A stretch of DNA of 7,748 nucleotides from CAZZIZ01 sp964654535 (GTDB taxonomy: Bacteria; Bacteroidota; Bacteroidia; Chitinophagales; UBA2359): NCBI GenBank assembly GCA_964654535.1, contig CAZZIZ010000159.1:1-7748 (forward strand), given 5' to 3'. The translations under genes and the position numbers were made by a program. The notes below the pieces were generated by a model that had not been told where the DNA came from, did not search any database, and worked only from the letters and a program-made list of their open reading frames with translations. Of the stretch, positions 1-6,535 are shown in pieces. Numbering within the stretch: the first letter of the stretch is position 1; the number at the start of each line of letters is the position of its first letter.

Positions 1-111
1 GGGTCAGTAGTTTTTGCATAATCAATCTTTACAGTATCAAGATAAAGCCTTTAACCCGCCACTTCAACTAAAAACTTAGTTTTAAGCGTTTTTTAACCTC
101 TTTTATAGATG

Positions 112-302
112 ATTTTGGGCGTGCCCCACTCACTTCTATGCTGCGCATAAGTTCGGGGTCGGGCTTATCCGCTACTCCGCGTTCGCTCCGGTCTCCAACT
201 TGTACCGCTAAAGCAAATGCTTCTACCGCTTTGGCGGTAAGCATTAGCTAGCGATCCAAGGGAGACTGCTCCCTCTGGTCGCATAGCTCCTATCCCTCAC
301 GC
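112..302 (+). repeat. Structured intergenic repeat element, copy A
   Basis: This is a 191-bp GC-rich element in AT-rich surroundings, and no reading frame in it looks like a gene. It begins with ATTTTGGGCGTGCC (112-125), carries GTCGGGCTT at 158-166 and ends with CTATCCCTCACGC (290-302). All three blocks recur, in the same order and opposite orientation, in copy B (4490-4651). Hairpin 1 (132-152) has stems ACT/AGT and TATGC/GCATA, a TC bulge on the 5' arm and loop TGC. Hairpin 2 (216-245) has stems AATGCT/AGCATT and TACCGC/GCGGTA, a TC bulge and loop TTTG. A third, longer imperfect hairpin spans 246-288 (AGCTA, GCGA, CCA and GGGAG pairing with CTCCC, TGG, TCGC and TAGCT) and has no clear equal in copy B. 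I recall similar GGGCGTGCC-headed repeats between genes in other Bacteroidota, but cannot check this here. It could be a REP-like DNA element, a 3'-UTR or terminator-like RNA, or a small non-autonomous mobile element. Confidence 0.8.
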
Positions 303-516
303 AAGCCTTCTCTCAAAAAAGCCTATCAGTTTAAAGAAAATATGAAGAGACTCTTCTTTGCTCAAACAATTTCCTGACTTTTTATAAAAAATACCCGAAT
401 GTCACACTGTATAATCAGTTGACTTCTAAGCCATTGCCCACAACTGAAGTATGCTTACGATAAGATGACACTGACTTTCATCCAAAAGTGTCTTTTTCTC
501 AGGCCTGTCCTCCCTT
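303..516. other. Upstream region with no recognised gene
   Basis: This stretch separates structured repeat copy A from the promoter box of the large secreted gene. It is AT-rich and contains stops in all frames. The only ATG-led frame in keeping with a signal peptide start (342-377) stops after 11 codons. A weak imperfect inverted repeat lies at 401-423 (GTCA and CTG pairing with CAG and TGAC around TATAAT). I see no tRNA, riboswitch or convincing operator. Together with 1-111 and copy A, it makes up the 540 bp without a supported gene at the left end of the window. Confidence 0.5.
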
Positions 517-524
517 TATGTTTG
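517..524 (+). promoter_or_regulatory. Candidate Bacteroidota -7 box for the large secreted protein gene
   Basis: TATGTTTG is an exact match to the Bacteroidota -7 consensus TAnnTTTG and ends 16 nt before the ATG at 541. Transcription would start about 10 nt before the start codon, giving a very short leader. I see no good TTG or TTTG -33 element at the expected 17-23 nt upstream (the region is T-rich, around 491-499), so the call rests on one box and its position. Confidence 0.45.
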
Positions 525-540
525 AACAAAATACTTCACT

Positions 541-3500
541 ATGAGCAACAAAATCTTTCTGAAAATCTTTGTGAACGCAATCGCTATTTGCATTGCTTTA
601 CTCAGTTCATCAATGAACGCCCAAACTTGTAACGAACAAGGCACTATCTTTTTTGCCAACTGCGATAACGGTGTAGAGTTTTTCTTTATCGAAAAAGCAG
701 ACGGAACCATCATCGATCCTTATTACGATCCAGGTGTAGTTTTCAATCACTACGATGGACAGGAAGTCAACTTTACTGTTTCTAGCACTTTTACTTCTCC
801 TTGCAGCCTTGCCTCCAGTGCAGTAAACATAAGTTGCATCGAAGATGCAGGAACAAACACATTTGATTGGGCAGGCACATTTCCATTTTTAGCAAGTGCC
901 TTTGACGCACCTTGCAATGGTACTTTTGCGGAGGCTTTCCCAACAGGCAATGGTAGTTTTTGGGTTATACTAAACACCATTGAGAATGGCACCCAACTAT
1001 TTTTTGAGGATGGTACCCTGTATTGCTCGGGTATGTATTGTTTTACGAATTATGGCATTACCGGCCCGTCAATAGATATTTTGAGTTGTGGGGATCCTTT
1101 TATTCCTGAAGATGTAGTTGAGTTTAATATTTGCGATGGCTCTTCAATTGGCTTTCCTCTTTTTAATCCAGAGTTTAATGTTCCTCCGATTAACTTCATG
1201 TCTTGCGGTCTGAGTACGGTTGTAACTTCTTCACAAGGAGCTGAAAGCGGTTCCTTTTTGCCTGATCCCAATGTAATCTATACCGTTACAACATCGGTAA
1301 CGAGCTCTCAATGTAATTTTCCTGTTGGAGTTCTATCGAGTTATCAAGCCATAGTCATTCTTGATGATTGCACTACTTGCCCAGATCCAGGTACCTGTAA
1401 CGATGGTGTTTGTACGAATGGAACGGAAACTTGGAACTTTGAAAACTGTGCTTGTGAAACAGTAGAAAATCTCTGCTCCCAGAATTTTAGCACCTTTGAA
1501 GAAACCTCTTGTTTGGGAGGCCCTGGAATACAAGTAGTGCTTCCAGATCCTGTTTTACCATCAAATTGTTCAGGAATGAGTCAAGGGTCTTCTACATTTT
1601 CACCTAGCCAAGGAGTAGTGTCACATGGGCAAGGGGTATTTGTCCTGGCACCATCTCAAACTACGACCTATACCCTTACAACGAATTACTTTACGTTTCC
1701 AGATAATATTGGTTGCCCTATCTCATTGGATGTTACCGCTATCGTTACAGTAACAGTAGTAGATTGCTCGCCAGACATCCCAGAGGTAAACGCTACAATT
1801 TGCGCTGGGGATAATCTCACAATTGCCCCGGATAGCGGAAGTGGGTTTTGCCCAATTCAGAGCTTTACAGTAGCAGCAACAAATGGCACGAACGACATTT
1901 CTATTCCAAACCTTGCGACCGCAATATTATCGCCATTGATATCAACCACTTATATAGCGACTACAACCTTTGCTCCTTTTCAAGGAGTTGCCTGTGAGCC
2001 GATAAGCGTTGAATATATTGTGACTGTCGAAGATTGTAACCCATCAACGATCGAATTTACCATTTGCGAAGGCGAGCAAGTATCACTTGCACCATTTCTG
2101 GGAGATCCAACTCCAGATGATGCTCCGCCACCTGGATCAGGATGTTTACCGCACACGTCGATATTTCCTTCGAATGGAACTACTTCGTTTGGAAATGGAT
2201 TTGCTGTAACCCCTTCAGAAACCACTACATATACCATAACAACAAATTATGCTGGATCGGCATGTGAAGTGCCAATTGCATTTATATATCAAGCTGTGAT
2301 TACAGTAGAAGATTGCAATCCACCGAACAATGAAACAGAATACACTATTTGCCCAGGTGAAACTATTACCGTAACCGCTGGTTGTTTCAATGATGTCGGG
2401 CCAGGATGCGGTGGGCCAGTTGGTCCATCAGGAGTGGGTGTAAGTCCTTCTGTAAACACCGAGCAATTTTTTGACGGTTTTTGTAATAGGGTAAACCTGA
2501 GTCCACAAGTAACTACTACATATACCTTGTCATTCTTTAACGGATTCACTTGTCAGTCCGAGACTCAAACAGTTACAATTAATGTTGGATGCAATCCACC
2601 AAGCCCTGGAATTGAATTCGCTATTTGTGAAGGAGAGCAGGCACTCCTTAGTGTGCTTGAGCCACCAGTTGCACCTGATGAAATAATACCTCCAGGCTCT
2701 TCTTGTTTTCAGACCTTCAGTATATCTCCGTCAGCTGGAACTTCGCTTAATGGAGCCACCTTTTTGGTTTCGCCTACGCAAACAACCACTTACACCATTA
2801 CGAATCATATCATCGGACCCCCTGGCAGCTCCTGCGATATACCAATTACCGAATCATATCAGGTGACTGTAATTGTTGAAGATTGTACTCCACCTACCAT
2901 CACTACCACCTTCAATGTAACAGCGTGTCAAGATGAAATTGTAACCTTGCCAGGCGCACCATCTTATACGCATCCGAGTATTATTATAGACAATGGTGGC
3001 CCTTTCCCTCCTGAGCCATCGGCACCTTATCCGTGCAACGTTGTTAGTGTAAGTTTAGATAATCCAGGCGCAAATGACTTTGCTGTTGCGGGTGGTTGGA
3101 ATGTTCTAGCTCAGCAGTCGGGTACTTACACAATAACAACTATTTTTCAGAGTGGTGTGGACGCACCGGGTTTCGTTTGCCCTACGGAAGCTTATGTCTA
3201 TAACGTTACTGTTGAAGATTGCAACCCACCAGTTAACCCACCAGTCACTAGCGCTTGTTACGATCCAGCCGCCTTATTCCCTACTATAGAATGCGATGCC
3301 TTCGGTTTCGACCCCGTCTGCAGTTGCGACAACATTACCTACAACAATATTTGCGAAGCCTTTTATCTAAACGGTATTACTGAATATACGCTCGGTGCTT
3401 GTACGGGCCCTCCTACCACTTGTCCCGATCCAGGAAACTGCGATGATGGGATATGTGATAATGGGCTAGAGGGTTGGAATGCATCTACCTGCGAATGTGA

Positions 3501-4419
3501 AACGATAGCGATTACCGATTGTGTAGGCCCACCAATACCTCCAGGTTGTGTCGACGCGTCCATTATTATGCCTAGCATTGATTGTAACACCTTTGCCTTC
3601 GAGCCAGTTTGTGGTTGCGATGGAGTTACTTATTTCAATAGTTGCGAGGCGTATTGGTTAAACGGTGTAACGAGTTATACCGCTGGTGAGTGTGATAATA
3701 ACCCTCCAGTTGTGCCACCAACAACCCCACCAGTTGAGCCAGGTTGCTTTGATGCAGGCGTTCTATTCGATATTGATTGTTCTAACGATGCTTTTGATCC
3801 CGTGTGCGGTTGTGATGACCAGACCTACAATAATATTTGCGAAGCGTTTTACATAAATGGTATCACCTCGTATACCTTGGGCGCTTGCACGAGCGGCCAG
3901 GCACAACAAGTTGATCTCTTTGATGAGCGAGGCGTTCCTTTTGTAATCTGCCACGAAGGTTTTAACCGTTTGGGTGAGGAAGTGATTAGTAAGTCGGTAA
4001 GCGGTTTAGAATGTGGTAAGATTCATTTTGTAGACGGAAATTGTTTCCAATACTTGCCTTACGGCGACTGCGACACGGAAGATGTTCGTATCAACTGGGT
4101 TGACCAAAATGGATTGACGGAATCTAGAGACTTTGTGATAAATATTAACGGCAAACAAGAAACTACTGTCGGAATAGACGATCTGATTATTGCAGGATCG
4201 GGTATTAGTATTCTCTATGGTGACAATGGAAATGTTTGGGTAGAGCAAAATGCAGTTGAAATAAAAGACCTTGCTTACGAGATCTATAGTATCAGTGGTC
4301 AGCTGATGTCAACTGGTAACACCTCGGACAAACGCTGGATGCTAGAAACGAGCAGTTTGCTTAGAGGCATGTACATCTTAAAAACGAATTTAGGATCCGA
4401 GCGTTTTGTAAAGCGCTAG
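541..4419 (+). CDS. Large secreted multidomain protein: Ig-like repeats, Kazal-like modules, T9SS type A sorting domain
   Basis: This 1292-residue protein starts with a clear Sec signal peptide (residues 1-28, hydrophobic core then SSSMNAQ before TCNEQ). Two Cys-containing N-terminal modules follow (about 29-104 and 105-190). Seven diverged Ig/PKD-like repeats occupy about 192-894, each with a T-I-C-x-G-E-like opening, a TTTYT-like strand and an ending near V-x-D-C-N-P-P. A Cys-rich motif occurs at 278-308 and again at 959-989. Three Kazal-like modules lie at 906-954, 1003-1051 and 1069-1116, separated by Pro-rich linkers. Residues 1117 to about 1205 are unassigned. The C-terminus (about 1215-1292, with YEIYSISGQLMSTG and LLRGMYILK, ending in FVKR) is a typical T9SS type A sorting domain. 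The protein is therefore expected to cross the outer membrane by T9SS and be released or anchored on the cell surface. Adhesion plus protease inhibition is inference from the domains; the true ligand or target protease is unknown. The start is fixed by the signal peptide. The gene stands alone, bracketed by inverted structured repeats and ending at a strong terminator. Confidence 0.95.
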   Translation: MSNKIFLKIFVNAIAICIALLSSSMNAQTCNEQGTIFFANCDNGVEFFFIEKADGTIIDPYYDPGVVFNHYDGQEVNFTVSSTFTSPCSLASSAVNISCIEDAGTNTFDWAGTFPFLASAFDAPCNGTFAEAFPTGNGSFWVILNTIENGTQLFFEDGTLYCSGMYCFTNYGITGPSIDILSCGDPFIPEDVVEFNICDGSSIGFPLFNPEFNVPPINFMSCGLSTVVTSSQGAESGSFLPDPNVIYTVTTSVTSSQCNFPVGVLSSYQAIVILDDCTTCPDPGTCNDGVCTNGTETWNFENCACETVENLCSQNFSTFEETSCLGGPGIQVVLPDPVLPSNCSGMSQGSSTFSPSQGVVSHGQGVFVLAPSQTTTYTLTTNYFTFPDNIGCPISLDVTAIVTVTVVDCSPDIPEVNATICAGDNLTIAPDSGSGFCPIQSFTVAATNGTNDISIPNLATAILSPLISTTYIATTTFAPFQGVACEPISVEYIVTVEDCNPSTIEFTICEGEQVSLAPFLGDPTPDDAPPPGSGCLPHTSIFPSNGTTSFGNGFAVTPSETTTYTITTNYAGSACEVPIAFIYQAVITVEDCNPPNNETEYTICPGETITVTAGCFNDVGPGCGGPVGPSGVGVSPSVNTEQFFDGFCNRVNLSPQVTTTYTLSFFNGFTCQSETQTVTINVGCNPPSPGIEFAICEGEQALLSVLEPPVAPDEIIPPGSSCFQTFSISPSAGTSLNGATFLVSPTQTTTYTITNHIIGPPGSSCDIPITESYQVTVIVEDCTPPTITTTFNVTACQDEIVTLPGAPSYTHPSIIIDNGGPFPPEPSAPYPCNVVSVSLDNPGANDFAVAGGWNVLAQQSGTYTITTIFQSGVDAPGFVCPTEAYVYNVTVEDCNPPVNPPVTSACYDPAALFPTIECDAFGFDPVCSCDNITYNNICEAFYLNGITEYTLGACTGPPTTCPDPGNCDDGICDNGLEGWNASTCECETIAITDCVGPPIPPGCVDASIIMPSIDCNTFAFEPVCGCDGVTYFNSCEAYWLNGVTSYTAGECDNNPPVVPPTTPPVEPGCFDAGVLFDIDCSNDAFDPVCGCDDQTYNNICEAFYINGITSYTLGACTSGQAQQVDLFDERGVPFVICHEGFNRLGEEVISKSVSGLECGKIHFVDGNCFQYLPYGDCDTEDVRINWVDQNGLTESRDFVININGKQETTVGIDDLIIAGSGISILYGDNGNVWVEQNAVEIKDLAYEIYSISGQLMSTGNTSDKRWMLETSSLLRGMYILKTNLGSERFVKR
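1114..3222 (+). repeat. Array of seven diverged Ig/PKD-like repeats within the secreted protein
   Basis: The units span roughly residues 192-277, 313-409, 416-499, 504-592, 599-684, 691-782 and 789-894, each about 85-105 residues. Shared landmarks are an opening such as EFTICEGEQ, a central Ser/Pro-rich turn (S-P-S-x-G), a strand of the form TTTYTITT, and a closing V-x-V-E-D-C-N-P-P. The Cys near each unit's start and the one in the closing DC are the most constant, suggesting disulfides in an exported protein. Unit 1 is separated from unit 2 by the Cys-rich motif. The units are well diverged in DNA sequence, so this is an old array and not a recent tandem expansion. Such repeats in Bacteroidota usually form stalks or adhesive surfaces; that role is inferred here. 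Confidence 0.8.
1372..1464 (+). repeat. Cys-rich TCPDPGxCxDGxCxNG motif, first copy
   Basis: Residues 278-308 carry the spacing C-x5-C-x4-C-x11-C-x-C, with conserved TTCPDPG, DG, NG, WN and ET positions. The motif matches the second copy (residues 959-989, bases 3415-3507) at about 20 of 31 positions. This first copy sits between Ig-like units 1 and 2. I do not recognise a named domain; it looks like a small disulfide-stabilised spacer of a kind I recall from secreted Bacteroidota proteins. Confidence 0.75.
3256..3402 (+). repeat. Kazal-like module 1
   Basis: Residues 906-954 have Cys at 906, 918, 927, 929, 938 and 954, with the Kazal core FDPVCSCDNITYNNICEA. It departs from its two sister modules at the core, reading CSCDN where the others read CGCDG or CGCDD. 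Kazal modules inhibit serine proteases through the loop after the second Cys, here DAFGF; whether this one is an active inhibitor cannot be judged from sequence alone. Confidence 0.8.
3415..3507 (+). repeat. Cys-rich TCPDPGxCxDGxCxNG motif, second copy
   Basis: Residues 959-989 repeat the motif of residues 278-308 with the same Cys spacing and about 20 of 31 identical residues. This copy separates Kazal-like modules 1 and 2. Its presence at two distant points, once among Ig-like units and once among Kazal modules, suggests a mobile linker module spread by intragenic duplication. Confidence 0.75.
3547..3693 (+). repeat. Kazal-like module 2
   Basis: Residues 1003-1051 have Cys at 1003, 1015, 1024, 1026, 1035 and 1051, and the most canonical core of the three, FEPVCGCDGVTYFNSCEA, then NGVTSYTAGEC. 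The candidate reactive loop after the second Cys reads NTFAF. The spacing C-x11-C-x8-C-x-C-x8-C-x15-C differs from classic animal Kazal domains in having a Cys directly after the G of the VCG motif. Confidence 0.85.
3745..3888 (+). repeat. Kazal-like module 3
   Basis: Residues 1069-1116 have Cys at 1069, 1080, 1089, 1091, 1100 and 1116, with core FDPVCGCDDQTYNNICEA. It is one residue shorter than modules 1 and 2 between the first two Cys. Its second half, from TYNNICEAFY to the final LGAC, is nearly identical to module 1, so modules 1 and 3 appear closest to each other. It is preceded by a Pro-rich linker (residues 1052-1068). Confidence 0.85.
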
Positions 4420-4450
4420 GTTTGTTAATTGGTTAGTTTTTGTAAACTTG

Positions 4451-4481
4451 AGCGGGACAATTTTATTGTCCCGCTTTTTTT
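4451..4481 (+). terminator. Intrinsic terminator of the large secreted protein gene
   Basis: A perfect 10-bp stem (AGCGGGACAA at 4451-4460 pairing with TTGTCCCGCT at 4466-4475) with a 5-nt loop is followed by a run of seven T (4475-4481). It lies 31 bp after the stop codon at 4417-4419. On the opposite strand the stem is not followed by a T run, so it should act mainly on + strand transcripts. Confidence 0.92.
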
Positions 4482-4489
4482 GTTCAGCC

Positions 4490-4651
4490 GCGTGAGGGAT
4501 AGAGGGGTTGTCTGAGCTCCTGTTGCTGATGAGCCGTAGCACTTAGCTCCTTAGAGCTAGAAGTGCTAAGCGCGAAAGAAGCAGAACAGAGCGAGCCCCG
4601 AAAGCCCGACTTGAGCTTCCCGAAGGGAGAAGCGAGAGGCACGCCCAAAAT
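4490..4651 (-). repeat. Structured intergenic repeat element, copy B (inverted relative to copy A)
   Basis: Read on the minus strand, this 162-bp element starts with ATTTTGGGCGTGCC (4651-4638), carries GTCGGGCTT (4610-4602) and ends with CTATCCCTCACGC (4502-4490), exactly as copy A does. Hairpin 1 (4633-4615) has stems GCT/AGC and TCCC/GGGA, a TC bulge and loop TTC. Hairpin 2 (4567-4538) has stems AGCACT/AGTGCT and TAGCTC/GAGCTA, a TC bulge and loop TAAG. Hairpin 2 is 30 nt in both copies with the same 6+2+6+4+6+6 layout, although five of its twelve base pairs differ. Copy B lies 61 nt beyond the stop of the ligase-family gene, in the same direction as that gene, where no other terminator is visible, so it may form the 3' end of that transcript. 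Confidence 0.8.
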
Positions 4652-4712
4652 TAAAATACATCTTAATGCTGCTACCGATTAACTGAATCTCAAGTCCTGT
4701 GAAATAGAACGA

Positions 4713-6446
4713 TCATCTTTGTTTGGAAACCTTAGAGGGCAAAGACGACTGCTCTTGTATAGATTTTAAAATATCAATGGCAGGTCGGTAGGTCGGATTG
4801 TAAATCAATATTTCATTTAAAAGTTCGGTGGCTCGTTCTTCTTGATGGCAAGTCATGTACAACCTGGCTGCTCTGAACTTGGTTGGGAGATGAAAAGGGT
4901 TGTCTACAATAGCATCTTCATAAAGCGCTAAAGCCTCTTCCTGATTTCCCATTCGAACTAATGCTAGTGCGTAACGAACCTTAACCGGCTGACCCATACG
5001 TGCGATAGACGCAAGCGGATGGTAGTTATTGGAATAGTATTCATCATAGGCTTGACGGTCCATTTGATTGCTAATTTGTCGAAGGGCAGGCATATCATAT
5101 GTGAGTCGGTGTTCGAGATAACTAGCGTAGGCGCTGTAAAATGAAAGTGGCAAAATGAGAAAGAACAAAATTTTACCTAGGCCCCAAGTTTTTGTTTCAT
5201 GCTCCTCGCCTCTTGACGAAGTACTGGCAAACGACTCCAAGAGCAGGGCAGCGAGGAGCGGGTAGACGTGCAGCTCGCCTTTTCTTCCTGTTACAAGAAT
5301 AATCAGGTAAAATGTAGCCAGAGCGATAAAGTACACCGCCTCTTTTTCTTTTCTGCGTTTAATGCATAGGAAAAGTAAATAGAATGGAATGCTTAGGAAA
5401 AGCAATAAACCTACAAGACCAGTTTCGCTAAAAACTTTTAAATAATCGTTGTGCGGTTGCACAAAAAAATTGCGCTCCTTTTCTTGGATACGTACAAAGT
5501 CTTTTAGCCCGGTCTTGGGAAACACCATTGCCCAATTACCAACTCCGTGACCGAGCAAGGGGCGCTCTTTGATAAGGTCCACGGTGTTCTCCCATAATTG
5601 CAATCGCTCTTGAGATGATCGACTATTCCAAGAACTGTAGCGCAATCGCCCAGTTCCGGCAATGAGCATAGTAAGCACGGCAAATAGTATTACCGGTGCT
5701 GCTAATCTTTTAAAGTTGAGTAGGCCAGATTGAAAGAACTCTATTATAACCGCTCCGGCAATAAATATTAGTAGAGCGAGTTGTGCTGAACGTGATTGGA
5801 AAAGCAAGAGTAGCAATAGGCATAGAAAAATTATAGGTGCGACCCATAACTTTTGCCTGCGACTGAAACGCAGGCTTGAAGTGTATGTGCATACCAGGCA
5901 TAGCAATACAAAAGCTGAGACTATGTTTTTGTGGTAAAAACAAGTTTTGAGGGCATAGAGCGAGTAGCTATTGAAGCCTATATTATGTTTTTCAAGAATG
6001 GTCTTTTTAAATACCCATAAATCGTATAGTGTGTGTACGAATACTGCACTGAGCACAGCGGCTATTCCCAGTATCAAACTTTTCTTAAAGTAGAGTTCGC
6101 TTACACTTCTTCGTAGAAAGCTTAAGGAAAGAACCATTAGGAACAAGGTCAGGGTAGCACCCATTTCACGGATTCCCGGTGAATAGGTCTGTCCCCAAAA
6201 ACAAGAAGCAAATTCCCATAACAGGTTGAGCCCACAAAGAGTGAAGAGCACCCTTTCGCCGCTATTGGGCGAGCGTAGATTTCTTCCTTGTATAAAGACT
6301 CCTAAGGCGGTTAGTATAGGAATGACGACTAAACTTATTCTTAACAATGGTCTGCTAGAATAGAAGGCATGCGAAAACACAAAGGGACATAGCATTAGAA
6401 TTGTAATGCTTAGTAAGACAAAGTGTTTATGAAGTTTTGATGGCAT
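4713..6446 (-). CDS. O-antigen ligase family (Wzy/WaaL-like) membrane protein with C-terminal TPR repeats
   Basis: This 577-residue polytopic inner-membrane protein has about ten or more hydrophobic segments (for example 8-28, 36-53, 95-111, 122-140, 173-190, 200-215, 221-238, 248-264, 342-361, 370-385 and 424-441). The Wzy_C-type signature is present: FQSRSAQLALLIF (216-228), the GHGVGNW loop (299-305), and PHNDYLKVFSETGLVGLLLF (331-350) with His332 and Glu341 in the large periplasmic loop. Family members transfer or polymerise undecaprenyl-linked glycans on the periplasmic side; some relatives glycosylate proteins. The last 90 residues hold about two TPR-like units (490-523 and 524-557, with GNQEEALALYEDAIVDNP and a following repeat), probably periplasmic. 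Ligase, polymerase and protein glycosyltransferase cannot be told apart here, so no symbol is given. It follows asd after 89 bp on the same strand, and no glycosyltransferase genes are visible nearby. No strong Shine-Dalgarno sequence precedes the ATG. Confidence 0.92.
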   Translation of the reverse strand: MPSKLHKHFVLLSITILMLCPFVFSHAFYSSRPLLRISLVVIPILTALGVFIQGRNLRSPNSGERVLFTLCGLNLLWEFASCFWGQTYSPGIREMGATLTLFLMVLSLSFLRRSVSELYFKKSLILGIAAVLSAVFVHTLYDLWVFKKTILEKHNIGFNSYSLYALKTCFYHKNIVSAFVLLCLVCTYTSSLRFSRRQKLWVAPIIFLCLLLLLLFQSRSAQLALLIFIAGAVIIEFFQSGLLNFKRLAAPVILFAVLTMLIAGTGRLRYSSWNSRSSQERLQLWENTVDLIKERPLLGHGVGNWAMVFPKTGLKDFVRIQEKERNFFVQPHNDYLKVFSETGLVGLLLFLSIPFYLLFLCIKRRKEKEAVYFIALATFYLIILVTGRKGELHVYPLLAALLLESFASTSSRGEEHETKTWGLGKILFFLILPLSFYSAYASYLEHRLTYDMPALRQISNQMDRQAYDEYYSNNYHPLASIARMGQPVKVRYALALVRMGNQEEALALYEDAIVDNPFHLPTKFRAARLYMTCHQEERATELLNEILIYNPTYRPAIDILKSIQEQSSLPSKVSKQR

Positions 6447-6515
6447 TAATAATGCCCTGAATTTACGAATACATAAGCTTCGTTAATCCAGTGCAGAAAG
6501 ACTTAATCCTTATTG

Positions 6516-6534
6516 TGAACTTTTGTCAAGTTCA
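6516..6534 (-). other. Small inverted repeat just after asd
   Basis: A perfect 7-bp inverted repeat (TGAACTT and AAGTTCA, 5-nt spacer) begins directly after the asd stop codon in the asd-to-ligase gap. No T run follows on the minus strand, so it is not a convincing intrinsic terminator. It may be a weak attenuating or mRNA-stabilising hairpin, or chance. Confidence 0.3.
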
Positions 6535-6535
6535 A

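Noticed and set aside
1..19. A minus-strand start codon at 19-17 giving MQKLLT and running off the left edge, which resembles the start of a signal peptide.
   Set aside because: Only six codons are visible and the upstream TATCTTGA is only a partial -7 match, so a gene cannot be supported.
3..71. A + strand open frame from the left edge to a TAA at 69-71, possibly the tail of a gene.
   Set aside because: The 22 residues show no recognisable C-terminal motif, and an open stretch of this length is expected by chance in AT-rich DNA.
111..302. Copy A considered as a CRISPR repeat array or tRNA/rRNA fragment.
   Set aside because: There are no regularly spaced direct repeats, no cloverleaf and no CCA or T-loop motif; its structure is two or three hairpins.
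342..377. An 11-codon frame (MKRLFFAQTIS) upstream of the large gene that resembles a truncated signal peptide or leader peptide.
   Set aside because: It has no ribosome-binding site, no attenuator-like structure after it and no continuation in another frame resembling a secreted protein.
6505..6529. A TTGACA on the minus strand (6529-6524) that could be read as a sigma-70 -35 box for the ligase-family gene.
   Set aside because: Bacteroidota primary sigma factors do not use this consensus, no TAnnTTTG follows at the right distance, and the hexamer lies inside the small inverted repeat after asd.
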